Source: Hamiltosporidium tvaerminnensis (taxonomy: Eukaryota > Microsporidia > Dubosqiidae). From it: 64,000 nucleotides of DNA. Each line of letters starts with the position of its first letter. Position 1 is the stretch's first letter. Where the stretch lies: positions 372,001 through 436,000 of the forward strand of contig CM061250.1 of NCBI GenBank assembly GCA_022605425.2, written 5' to 3'. Made by a program: the position numbers and the translations under genes. The notes beneath the pieces are model-generated. The model was not told where the DNA came from, did no database searches, and saw only the letters and a list, made by a program, of their open reading frames with translations. Of this stretch, positions 49,040 to 60,401 are shown in pieces.

Positions 49040-49066
49040 TATTTAATGAAACAGAAATTATCATCC
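49040..49066 (+). promoter_or_regulatory. Conserved 5' block of the LRR gene pair, copy 1
   Basis: TATTTAATGAAACAGAAATT then ATCATCC directly precedes the ATG at 49067. The paralogue at 62909 has the same block with only a few changes (62910-62936). Its upstream ATG is followed at once by TAA, so it cannot encode protein there. The conservation argues for a promoter or translation-start element and fixes the start codon at 49067. Confidence 0.6.
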
Positions 49067-51601
49067 ATGTATTTTCTACTTTTTTTAAAGAGTATACATA
49101 GCTCCTATAAATATTACGACAGGAATATAAATGGTGTCGAATATATGAGAAAGTCAAGATCGCTTAAAGAATCTTGGGTAGGATTACTATATGTTATAGG
49201 TTTAGGGTTTCTAGATATTGTAAATTGTGCGAGTAAATCAAAAAATGGAAATATTATTTTTGGACTCCTAGATTTGAATTGGGAAACGGGCATTTCTAAA
49301 AGCGAGCTTTCTAAAGTAAAATATTGGTTATCTCGTTCAAGTGAGAGTGAACAGCTTGGATTTTGCTCTGGTAAGCATAGATTTAAGTGTAACAATGTGA
49401 GCATGCCCAACCTAGTCTGTTCATTGAAAATATCCTACCGGAATCACAAGCCTTTACGTTCTTTTGAGGTCAATTACAAAGAAGACTGGAAGGTTCAATT
49501 TCGCGTTCTAAACAGATTTCTATTAAAAGATTTAGATAAGCCTTTCTTGTTTAATATTTCTATGGATGTAAATTGTCAAGAATTTGAAATGTTTGTTAAA
49601 AGTGTAACATTTGATCCAAGTTTTGCAGTCTTAAATATTGGGTATGACCTTTTTTATAGATTTTTAAGACTCTTTGATGCTTTGGATCCAATCAGTAGTA
49701 TAAATTTAAGTAAATTCTATTCTGATTTGCTAAGGAAATGTTTAATGGGAATAAGTTTCATTAATATCATGGCTGATCCTGAGCACTACATGGTAAGATA
49801 TTTTGAAGATAGGAATAGATCTCGGTCATTTATGCCCTTTTTTTCCGTTATAAGTGATTCAATAGACGCATGTTTTAATCCCGAAACTTCATATTTATCC
49901 TTATTTAAAAGAACAAAGCATTCTACCGATCAGTGCTTTAGGTACGCAATAAATGTTTCGAGATTAATTTTGAAAATTTCTATCAGTTCTCTAGAATTAC
50001 TCTTGTCCGGTTTTAAAGCAAACGAATGGTCTGTTTTTAATTGGCTTTTATCTGTAACGAAGATTTCTGGCTTCTGCATTGATGATACCGAGGTTACATG
50101 CAGTGAAATGAAAATACCCGGTGTATGTGACATTTTAAACCCCGAAACAACCATAAGAAGCGCTGTTCCTTCAAAAACAATATCACTCGGTTTCTTTTCA
50201 TTCTTAGCTGATACAAATGTGAAATCGATTCAATATTTGAAATTTGTAAATGTTGTTCCACCATTTGATTATTTAGATCAAAATATTAATAAGGCTTCTG
50301 TTTCATATTTTGAGGTTGCATATAGCTCAATCGAGGAATGCAACAGGATAACAGCTCTCTTACAGAAAATGTGGGAACCAAACGCATTCAAGTTAACCGG
50401 ATATAAAATGAATTTCGATGATATTAATCGAATTCTTTATTCCAATATAAAAATTTTAGTATTGAAAGAGTGCACATTGGATGTGGATACAGATTGGAAG
50501 CCTATAAGAGACCGAAAAGGTGAGTTTAAATTAATTGGCAGTCTAAAACAACTGAATATTTCTTCCTCTATATTTCCAGTATGCTTAGTTCAGCTTTTTT
50601 TGATGTCTGCGAAACTTGAAAATATATATCTTAATTCTTTGAAATTTACTGCTTGTCTATCTTTCGATCCATTTTCAAATACAAAAAGAAATTTGGATTG
50701 TCTTGAGGCTGATGAATACATCCCGAATGAGTGTTTAAATACATTTTTTACAGGCGAAATATCAGTAAATTCTCTGTATTTACGCGGAACGGCTGATTTT
50801 GAAAGCGTAAGATTCATTTTTGAATCTGTCAATCTACATAAATCGGTTAAGTACTTGAATTTGAGCAAAAACTCTTTAACAGTTGAACACCTGAATCTTA
50901 TTGCAAATTTCTATTGCCTAAAACGCCTAAGTTTGTCTAGAAGTCTTCCTTCATCGATGGAAGGACTAATTCACTCAAAGATCTTTGAAAATATAACTCA
51001 TTTGGATATATCACATAACGATATATTTTCACAAAACTCAGTTTACATAATCTGGTTTACAAATCTAAAGGCGCTTGATATGTCAAGTGTTAGGATTGGA
51101 TGTTATATTTTGAGTTCAATTCTTTCTGAAAAGCTGAAAAATTCTCTTAGTTACCTAGATATTTCGGGTGTCGATCTAAGTCTTGCGGATTTTAAATGTA
51201 TTTCTGAATGCAGAAATCTTAGAAATTTGATATTTAGCTATGGAAATAGTTGTCCACTGACTACATACAGTGATGTACTGAAAACAGCATATGTGCGAGA
51301 AAAATTAAGTATATTGCGTATTGAAACCACTGGTGATATTGATATTGATGATGTATTGTCTTTAGCCGACTTCGCTGATTTATCAGGAGTAAAAATTACA
51401 TGCCGAACAATCATTAATGAACGCAAAAGAGAACTCGTTGTTTTCAATTTTAAAAACCCAGAATTTCGAATCCAATTTGTTCTAAAAATATATTTTGTCG
51501 ATAAGTTTATCGAAGAAATATTCAATAATCTGTTTAAGCTTTGTTATTGCTCTTTTACGTATGAAAAATTTCTTCCCTGTATAAATTTTTCTGATTATTA
51601 A
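49067..51601 (+). CDS. Predicted secreted leucine-rich-repeat protein, family member 1 (844 aa)
   Basis: The N-terminus (MYFLLFLKSIHSS, then a hydrophobic run WVGLLYVIGLGFLDIVNCAS at about 37-56) suggests entry to the secretory pathway. A conserved Cys-bearing domain follows (SKNGN… to FCSGKHRFKC and LVCSL). The middle is helical (DPISSxxLxxFYSxL). Leucine-rich repeats occur near residues 485-535 and 590-725 (KYLNLSKNSL, THLDISHNDI, KALDMSS, SYLDISG). There is no C-terminal membrane segment. The paralogue at 60402-62909 is colinear over its whole length with roughly two in five residues identical by eye. The start at 49067 is backed by conservation of MYFL and of the bases before it; an in-frame ATG at 49046 and one at 49145 are alternatives. 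Function unknown. Confidence 0.85.
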   Translation: MYFLLFLKSIHSSYKYYDRNINGVEYMRKSRSLKESWVGLLYVIGLGFLDIVNCASKSKNGNIIFGLLDLNWETGISKSELSKVKYWLSRSSESEQLGFCSGKHRFKCNNVSMPNLVCSLKISYRNHKPLRSFEVNYKEDWKVQFRVLNRFLLKDLDKPFLFNISMDVNCQEFEMFVKSVTFDPSFAVLNIGYDLFYRFLRLFDALDPISSINLSKFYSDLLRKCLMGISFINIMADPEHYMVRYFEDRNRSRSFMPFFSVISDSIDACFNPETSYLSLFKRTKHSTDQCFRYAINVSRLILKISISSLELLLSGFKANEWSVFNWLLSVTKISGFCIDDTEVTCSEMKIPGVCDILNPETTIRSAVPSKTISLGFFSFLADTNVKSIQYLKFVNVVPPFDYLDQNINKASVSYFEVAYSSIEECNRITALLQKMWEPNAFKLTGYKMNFDDINRILYSNIKILVLKECTLDVDTDWKPIRDRKGEFKLIGSLKQLNISSSIFPVCLVQLFLMSAKLENIYLNSLKFTACLSFDPFSNTKRNLDCLEADEYIPNECLNTFFTGEISVNSLYLRGTADFESVRFIFESVNLHKSVKYLNLSKNSLTVEHLNLIANFYCLKRLSLSRSLPSSMEGLIHSKIFENITHLDISHNDIFSQNSVYIIWFTNLKALDMSSVRIGCYILSSILSEKLKNSLSYLDISGVDLSLADFKCISECRNLRNLIFSYGNSCPLTTYSDVLKTAYVREKLSILRIETTGDIDIDDVLSLADFADLSGVKITCRTIINERKRELVVFNFKNPEFRIQFVLKIYFVDKFIEEIFNNLFKLCYCSFTYEKFLPCINFSDY

Positions 51602-52308
51602 ATTGTAACCCCGTAAATTTATGTTTATACTTATGATTTTCTACCTTCAATTTTTTTCTTATGTTATTGCTTTTATTAATATTTTTAAGATGTTCCTTTT
51701 AATAATTAATATTTTGTAAATGTAAAATTCTATTCTATAAAATTTAGAAAACTTCAGATTGCACAAGCCAATATATAAATTAGAAGATTTAAAACGGTAG
51801 CTCATATAACGTAAAAAAAACAAGACCTTATTGTTTTTTAGGCACTCTTAGGGTAAGATGATTAAAGTTTTAGTAAAAAACCGAACCAAATTTATGTAGC
51901 AATACAAGGATAGATTTTATTTGCGAATAATTTTTTTTAAAATTTCATAATTCCGCAAACTTATTAATGGGAAAATTACAATTTCTAGATTATGTATCTA
52001 TTATATAATTTAATTTTACATTTAGTTTTTCTTTTAGTAAATATATTTTCTACTTAAATGTATTTACTTTCTGTAATATTGAGCTAGAAAACCAAGGTAT
52101 TGCGGACAAACATTATAAATTGATAAATATAATGCTGCAAAAATTTTATATCCTAATTTCTTTGGATGACTTTCCGATAAACTGGTTACTTTTTTTATTT
52201 AAATTATCAATTTACTATAAATTCATACGATTTGTTGGCGTCTGTAGACTAATAATTTATATTTGGTTCGAACAAAAGAAAAATATTTTTTTTGTATAAT
52301 ATTTATCT
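51602..52308. other. AT-rich downstream region
   Basis: No gene, repeat or RNA gene supported between the LRR gene and the hAT-type MITE. Confidence 0.5.
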
Positions 52309-52316
52309 TTTATATC

Positions 52317-52532
52317 AGTGTATTTTAACCTTTTAAGTGAGCCGCACTCCTTTGAATCTGAAAATTGTTCCTGCACTCCCAATGAAAAAGTCTTTCGATT
52401 TTTTGTAAATTCTTTGTTTTATTTTGTTACAAAAAAACTATAATAAAAACTTTTGTATGCGCTTGAGCTTTTGATTAGGCCTTCTGCCGAACTCCAAAAT
52501 ACCTTCCCGAACCCCTGGTTAAGAACCGCTAT
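52317..52532. mobile_element. Non-autonomous hAT-type element (MITE, ~216 bp)
   Basis: The ends are imperfect inverted repeats: AGTGTATTTTAACCTTTTAA on the left and, read inward from the right, ATAGCGGTTCTTAACCAGGG. Such AGxGGTTCTTAACC ends are typical of Charlie/Ac-like hAT elements common in animals. The flanks TTTATATC (52309-52316) and TCTATATC (52533-52540) make an 8-base target duplication with one mismatch, the hAT size. No coding capacity. The interior contains GCCGCACTCC and CCGAACCCC, unlike the surrounding A/T-rich DNA. Confidence 0.7.
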
Positions 52533-52544
52533 TCTATATCAAAC

Positions 52545-53235
52545 CATTGATTACTTTAAACACAAATTATAATTATTTTCGATATTTTAAAATACTGATT
52601 TCAGAATATTAAGTAAGGATAAGGAGTTAACTATGGTTTAAAATTCTTAAGTTTAAAAATATGTTGGTTTTTGTTTGAAAAGAATCACATGAGATAGATT
52701 AGTTTAGATATCTTTTGATAAAATATTTGTTGTTTAATTCAAATGGTAATAAAGCCAATCTTTAATTCAAAATTCTTAAACAAAAAACATATAACAATGA
52801 AGCTAGGGTTTTTGTTAGATTTAACCAAAATTATTAATTCCAAAGATGCAAATTTTTATCATTGTGTATTCATAAGATTTCAATAGTGAATAGAGAACCA
52901 AAGACTAAAAACCAAAGTCATGAAAATAGACCTTTTCTTCTCATCACCGATCTGCAATATTTAATAACCTAACTTTCAGTTCCATAGTAATTCATTCAAT
53001 TTATACTTTACATTAAATGACGACGAAATTATAAAAATTGACATGGTTGTATTTGTGTTCAAGAAAATATACCCATAAAAAGACATGTTTATTTAAGATT
53101 TATACTATTATATTATTATATTAGGACCTAACCAATGAAATATTATATCATTGGTCTCATATGAGTCGTATGGATCACATCATGAAGTAATTCGATCGAA
53201 TATGAATTGTTCGTAACCTTTTTCGAGGTACATAG
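52545..53235. other. AT-rich stretch
   Basis: No feature supported. Confidence 0.4.
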
Positions 53236-53239
53236 ATAA

Positions 53240-54055
53240 TGGTAGCCTTGATAGATACTGGCTCTATCTTTTAAATTATAGCCTTTAGTAACCCTTGTAT
53301 TTAAAGAGAGTTTTTTTTATAAAAGGGCTTTTTTATAGAATTTCTCTAGCTTAATTGGTTGTTTCTTTCTTGCAAAGTAAAGATTTACCAAAAATAGATA
53401 TTACATTATATGATGAAACCCAATGGCTCATTTTTATGTAGTAGAATACTGCAAAGCCGTTTTGCACACCCCTATGTACATTTTAAATAGATATAATATC
53501 TAAAACTGATTCTAGTTTTTTCACTTGGCATATCTTTAGGATTAATAATCTAATAATATAACGCCGATTAAACCCTGCATAGTATATTCCAGACAGTCAT
53601 TCTTTATACTATTGAAATCGGGATTGTATAGGACTTATTGACAATATTGCAATCTGGCGTATTCCCTTTAATTTATAAAGGTAGAATTAGAATGATTCAT
53701 TGGTAATATAAGATTAGCTCATTCTACAAAGTACCACCCAACGTAATTTTGGAAATTTCAACAGAAACAAAGAAAAAAACTACATCGAATTCGAAGTATT
53801 AAAAAATGTTACATTTAAATTGTCTTAATATATAAAAATCAATATTCATACATATATTTATTAACTCTGAAAAAATTTCTGGAAGATGCTGTAGAATTAG
53901 CAAAAAGTCGGAAACAACCCTTACATTTACCGTAGGCATAGTAGAAAAAAATACCCGATAAAAGTTCGTATATACACGTCCAAAATAAAATATTATTGTC
54001 AAGCTTTCGTAAAAAAACGAAAAACTACCCAAAAGGTAAAAAGCTAAGCTAATTA
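53240..54055 (+). pseudogene. Decayed retroelement-like coding remains with protease-like motif
   Basis: Near 53239 one frame reads MVALIDTGSIF, the active-site pattern of retropepsin-type aspartic proteases (ALIDTGS) found in LTR-retrotransposon Pol proteins. Protein-like plus-strand pieces continue: one near 53565-53590, and YLLTLKKFLEDAVELAKSRK near 53853, then a frame to about 54053 ending YPKGKKLS. Stops and frameshifts separate them. I could not find reverse transcriptase motifs, so the assignment rests mainly on the protease motif. Confidence 0.3.
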
Positions 54056-54059
54056 AAAA

Positions 54060-54630
54060 TTAAAGGAACCTAGAACTAAGAGACTGGAGGTAGAGAATAG
54101 GAAAAATATTGCAACAATCCTTGAATGTTGTTTGGACTTTCGACGAGGGCCGGATAAAAACAAAATAGAGGGAAATATTTTGTATTTTTACCCTTAAGCA
54201 ACGACTTTTTTATAATAATCATATTTGAATATGATGCTTTCAAATAAATCTACATTATTTAATATCAAGTCAAAAAAAATATATTTATTCATTTTGAGTT
54301 CTACATCGAGGATTCCTATTAAAAAATTCGTAAAGATAATTGATGAACCGAAGCCCATTGTGTAAATAATGTTTTTTAGAATATATTTAAAATCACAAAC
54401 ATAAATTTTCAATTGTGTTTTTACTAATCTTTGATTCTTATACAAAACTTGTTAAAAAATTCAGCTAATCCTAAAGAAAATCTTGAGGCTTTCTAAATTT
54501 TGATAATATTAACGGTGTTTATCAGTTATACTATACCTCTCAGAAAGATAAAATTTAAATAGCATTTTTTAAACACCAAACATTCTAGTTGGAAAAATTT
54601 TCATATAAAACTTCTTTGTTATTCTCGAAA
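54060..54630. other. AT-rich stretch
   Basis: Contains an 83-codon minus-strand frame (54194-54445) rich in Ile, Asn and Lys that looks like chance. No feature supported. Confidence 0.4.
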
Positions 54631-54635
54631 TAGAT

Positions 54636-54870
54636 TTAAATACCATTTTTACAACTAAGACAACCCTTATTATACTTTCTTCTGTCTATAACTGTTCCGT
54701 CTATTTCAAATATTTCTCCAGTTACACGCACTTTTTCAAAGGAATGAAGAAGTTTTTCCGTTTTAGCAATCTCGAGTCTTTAATAGAGTCTGCTATAGCG
54801 GCATTTGAAAACCCATGCATTTCTCAGAGAAATCATGCGTTGATTTAATCTGTACAGATAGACGAGATCA
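54636..54870 (-). pseudogene. ISXO2/IS1595-like transposase fragment
   Basis: On the minus strand the best stretch (54636 to about 54771) contains GEIFEIDGTVIDRRKYNKG. This matches the first catalytic block of ISXO2-like transposases (EIDE…RKYNRG), with Gly where the family has Glu after Asp. Just upstream another frame gives ISLRNAWVF, like the SLRxxSxF element before the catalytic domain. The rest of the gene is not recognisable. ISXO2-like elements are common in microsporidia. Confidence 0.5.
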
Positions 54871-55226
54871 ATTATACCATAAATTCCCATTTTTGAGTTT
54901 AAAATTCTATTCAAGAAATATAACGTATATTTCTAATCATAAAACGAACTCCGGAAACGAATCTTTTATTGAGAAAGAATTGTGCCGTCTAGAGTTTGAC
55001 TACAAAAATAAAATAATCTAGCCAAATCGTGTTGTTCTAATAGAAAATACTCCTTTAAGTCACTGTTGTTTTTTATTTGCATTTTGGGGTTTTGATAAAT
55101 AGCTCGCCACTGTTGACAAGTATCATATGAATAGAAAATTAAATTACTTTTAATTCAGAAAGATTTAATGCGGAATTTAAATATTTATTAAAATTGTACA
55201 TTTATTATCATATAATAGTTTATTGA

Positions 55227-55922
55227 AGGTGTAAAAATAACCACAAAAAACTTTCGTTTGACAACTAGTACATGAAACTATTAGTGAAATCCCCGTTTGG
55301 ATTTTTAATAGGAAATAAAAACACACACATTTTCGGTTGTTACATAGGAATTAATATGAAGAGGTTCACAAAATGGCAAAACTTTTCTTAAAAAATATTT
55401 TGGAGTTGTTATGTGACCACATTGCACCCCGCAGCCAAGCTTGTAAGCAATTAAATTGTAAAAGCATAGAAACCTGGCCATTTTCCCTCTCGTTAGAAGA
55501 CTTAACCACAAAGGTTTACAAAAATAAACTTTTTAAAGCATGTAAAACCAAGTAATAGGGTATACCTGTTAGTATGGCATTGCATTGTCTAGGTGTACCG
55601 CAATAAAGTGCCCGAGACGCATATTAGCTAGAAGTTAATTATGTTCTAAGGCTTAGAGTATGTGAGAATGCAGCATAGTCTTTGGGGTGCCCAGTAAGTG
55701 TTTTTTTCCTACGATACCAAACCACGCAACAAACCGTAACTAAATATAGGAAACAGCTTCACCTTTAATTGGGTTCTACCCACTTTTCAAAGAATAATCT
55801 TTAGAAAATAGGTAACGTAGAGTGTAGAGGGTGAATTTATTGATTTTAAACCTAAAACTGTTTCGATTTCATGAAAACAATATTAAACTTGCCCCGTTTT
55901 TTTTAAAATATGTGATGTTTTA
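55227..55922 (+). mobile_element. 730-bp repeat, copy F (old, diverged)
   Basis: The whole repeat can be followed at reduced similarity. It begins AGGTGTAAAAATAACCACAA and passes landmarks such as TTTGGATTTTTAATAGG, CTGTTAGTATGGCATTGCAT and TGTCTAGGTG, ending …CTTGCC…ATGTGATG. The internal frame is broken. It shows the family has been moving for a long time compared with the near-identical copies at 37.3 and 44.8 kb. Confidence 0.8.
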
Positions 55923-55924
55923 AA

Positions 55925-58900
55925 CCAAGACTTATTGTTTTAATTCTATAGTTAAATATAAAAATAAAATAAATTTCGTCTGGCCTTCATTGAAAGTACA
56001 ATCCAAAATCGGCATATAAAGGTACACGTACACTAGTAAGAAAAAAAATAAGATTAATTTTTAAACTCTATCTGTATATAGATATTTCTTATATTTCCAA
56101 ATTCTTTATTGGAAATATTGTATTTTTTATATATTTAAGGGCTATAAACACTTAGATTTATAATCTTTGGTTGATATCTGAAAATGTAGAAAATAACTAT
56201 TACTAACTAGCTTGGCCAAAAAAATATTATATCTGCTTTAATATCATGTATAGTCATCCTTACCTCGAGAAACCACTTCAACTCAATCGAACATACTATG
56301 AACTAGCCGGCCGATGTTATATAGTCTATTGAATACCATATTGCATAAGTTTTACTTCTTTGATCTACCTCATAATTAATTGATATTTTTTCTTTTATTT
56401 TGCAATATAGACCTCACGTACTCAATCGTTTTAGATCTACTGATTAAGAAAACCAATCGAGTATTTTTTCTCAGACAAATCGCATTGTATAGGCAAACTT
56501 ATGGCAACCAGCGTCATCTTGTTTTTAGATAAATTCAAACTCAGGTCTCAGATGTAATGATGAGACGAATGAATTTTTAGCAAATAAATATTTATACACA
56601 ATACCGTCTGGATTTAAATATATTTAAGAGTCCGGATCCCCTGATATGATCATCTCGCTGTAAATTACACCTCAGATTCAAACTTTCTTGTTCTAAAGAT
56701 ATGTTCAGAGGCGAATATTGTCACGGATATTCACGAATTCTCTTACATCTGTGATTCCTATTAAAGTCAATACTACACTCATCACAAAATATTATGATGT
56801 AGAACCTTTTTTTAGTCATCTAATCCATTACTGAGCAATTTCATACCCTAAAAATAAATAGGTGTAAGTTTTAATTTCAGGGCCGAAAATCTATAGTGAA
56901 AACCTATATTTAAATATTTTTGCGACTTTTTTGCCAAGGAAAAATTACACCGTTGTTTCGTTTAGGCTATAAACGATCATTATAGAAGAAATTTTGTTAT
57001 TATTTATAACAAAATCTGTAAAATTCTCTTTGTTCGATTTATATGAAGCGGTTTTCTTCTAATCGTCGACTCTCTATACAGGACTTTTGTTTGTAAAGGT
57101 TTTTGCGATTTTGTATATTATTGAAAGAGATACACCTATAAGTATATTGATTTTTTAGGAGAATTCTCCTTCTCCCGAAGTTTTTGAACAAGAATTATTT
57201 TATCCTGTTGTGATTTAATTAGCATGATAAGAGTACTTCGATACTAACAATTTAATATTTCGATATATTGATTATCAGGTTTAAAAATTTTCCAAGTTTT
57301 TATAACTAAGATAGTTAGTAATTGTCATATTCCATTCTTTTGAACTTAAGATACAATTGTACTAGTAATTGCGGCAAAGGCATAAAGTGTAATTAAAAAC
57401 ACATTTTTTAAAAAGAAATTGAAAATTATAATAGAAATTTATAAAAATTTAGTTTAAAATTATTCCAATTTTTCTTGCCTCCCAAGTGTAGAGTATGAAG
57501 TTTTAGCATCAAATAAAAGTTATATCCAAAGGCTTCTTACAAGCTGCTATTGTATTCTTGTATGATTTATTTCAAATATCTTATCCGAGCTGAGTCGTTT
57601 TTTGTTGCGAAGACTGGTTATAAGCTATTCAATCGGTATCAACGTATCTAAATTATTTTTTTCTTTCTGTTCAATTGTCCGAGTTATGTTTTGCTTTACT
57701 TGCCTTGGTCTCTGCCGGCCAAATATTTGAATCTGGTGTTCATACCAGGTTTAAACCCTTTGAATTTCTAAAGCGCAAGAATATGTTTTGAAACATACAA
57801 TATGAAAAATGTAATCAATATCAAAAGTCTTTTTTTTATTAAAAAATTATCAAGTTGTATTGCTTAATTTCGATGCAAATGTTAAAAACCGGCTAAAATT
57901 GCAAATTTAATTCCTTTTGGTCTTGAAAATACATATATCTTACAGCGATAGTTAATTGTTTTTATGATACATATTAGTTGCTAAAAAAACCGCCCAATAA
58001 AATTATCGGCAATTTCTTCCGAACCTATTTTGCAAGATTATTTGGAATTAAACAAAATTTGAAATAATTTTTTTTAATTATTCAAGCTAAAACGCATTCT
58101 TTTATCTCTGTATAACGTACTTATTAAAATTTTTTTAAATATATAAATAACTTTTATCATTTTTTTAGATTTTAACACATTTTTTCCGTGTATTTCTTTA
58201 TACATCAAAATTTTAAATTGAATTAGGTCTTCGAACAGATATAAGCTATGATAAAAATTGGATAAAAAGCAAAGCAAGAACTGCACTAACATATGATAAG
58301 CTTATTTAACATATTTTCTGAATTTTTGTCTCTTTTGAAATATTATAAAAGTATTGTTATTTTTTAGAATAAATTCTAATTTTTTTCTTAATACATTTCT
58401 TGGTATGAAATTATAAACGTTGAAACCAAATAGCTTGTTATCGACACCTGAAGGAGCGAAATACTCGTGATTATCAAGACAAATTAGAGTTTACTCAAAT
58501 ATAGAAGAACAGAGTGTAACTCAAAATTGATCATAAGTCAGCGTTTTATTATGCTCATTTGAGCAATTATATCGAAGCTTTTACAAAATTATTGTTTAAA
58601 TTCTTCATAGGAGTTATAAAATCAATTTATTCAAAATATATGTATGTATATATTTTTTTGGAATGATTCTTTCTAAAAAAATATCTTAGAAAATCTTTTA
58701 TCAGAGTCCCTCGCAATAAAATCCAGTTATTTTCAATTAAATATGTTTTGTTTCTCGAATTTTCGTGCTTTATCTATAATTGAAATATGTGGTTTTGTAA
58801 TAATCACATAGTTAAGATAAACCATCTGTAACATTTATACGAACATGTTTTTATATCGATTTTTGCCTCACATTTCAAAAATCAAAATATATGTTGGCTT

Positions 58901-60398
58901 CGTAATCGAATGGGGACATCCAAATAAAGTATTTTACAGAAGTATTCTAATATTTTTTTGCAAAAGGAAGTGAAGGTGTCTGTCAGTCTCGAAACAAAAA
59001 ATATAATTTTTTTATATTTGTCAGACCTAATATTTTATTAAATAAAACGCCGCATAAATTGCTTTCCACTCAATTAAGACCAGTGCTAGCTTACCAAAAA
59101 TATTTCTAGGATTTTTGCTTGCCTTAATTTTTTATTAGATATTAATATGTTTTTAAGCGATTTCTCGCATTTATTTTTCAGTATTATTCATTTACTATGA
59201 AAGAACCGATGAAAGATGTAAAGAAAAATTTTCATTTTTATCAATCTAAACAAAAAAGTAAATTAATATAACACGGAATTTTAAAGGTTTTCCTATCAAC
59301 ATTGGGTTTAAGATATCAACTAACGAGCTGATTTGTTATAAAGTTACTCACAAGAGTAGAATTACAGAAACTGTAAAATTTATACTTTAAAGATACCCAA
59401 AAACTGATTTTGAAGAATAGTATATAGAATTATTTTATACTCTACTATCGTCTAATATATTTGTAGCGGCCTTTAAAGGTAGAACTGTCTTTATTTTACA
59501 CAAAGCATCTTCATTTTTTTTTATTTTCTATTCTAATTTAATTTATGTTAGATTTATTCGAGGTTCAAAGATTTATTTGCTAAGCGATTTCTTTTCTGTT
59601 ATAAAAAGAGTAAAAAATACTATCCCATTTTTGGTTTAAATATCACTTTATAGAGGGTTTGCATTTTTTTGTTTGAAATAGTATAATCATTAACAAAAAA
59701 AGATTAAAACTATAATGGAGCTTTAAATCAAGGTTATAAAAATATTAAAACAAGATGAATTATCCAAAAAAGTGGTAAAATGGAGCTTATCAAAAAAATT
59801 CTATAATGATGTTAAAATTTATTCTTAAATCTTTTTATCAATTAATCATTACACGTCTTGAAAAATGAAACCATGGTTACATAGAAGAGTTAAATTACAT
59901 ATGTTTAAGCCTATATAACTTGTTACATGATCGGGAAAATGTATATAAAATAAGAAACCCCTGAGATACATACGATATTTAGATTCAACAATTCAATAAT
60001 AAAAATTTTGGTAGAAATGACTATGATTGATAGCACGGGGAATAAATGTTAGAAGTTTGGTCCAAATATATATACACTCATTGGACTCAAATAATGAAAT
60101 CTGCACGCAAAAAGTAAATTGCTACTTATATTATCTAAAATTTTTCGCGATAAACATCACAATATATTAATTTCTATAATTAGTGATACAAATAAGATTC
60201 GCTTTCAATTAAATTGATTTATTCAGTATTTAAATATACGAAAATTAGAGGTTACACATAACAATTTTTCTTAGAATAAAATACGTTTTTTATTTAACAT
60301 TATAACTGCCAATATATAATAACCAAAAAGCTTAGTGCTCAAATAAAATATTCTATCAAAATTATTTAAATAAAATATAACAAAGAATAGGTATAAAA
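55925..60398. other. Gene-free stretch with unassigned G+C-richer patches
   Basis: No gene supported. Patches near 56240-57100 and 57640-57770 have higher G+C and broken protein-like frames (for example CDECSIDFNRNHRCKRIREY on the minus strand near 56755-56815). They probably are old transposon remains, but I cannot name a family. Confidence 0.4.
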
Positions 60399-60401
60399 AT
60401 T

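Noticed and set aside
49114-51525. Several minus-strand frames of 74-98 codons
   Set aside because: Antisense to the LRR gene, which has paralogue support.
56240-57100. Zinc-finger-like CDEC…NHRC on the minus strand as a transposase
   Set aside because: Cysteine/histidine spacing fits no family I know and the frames are broken; kept only as an unassigned patch.
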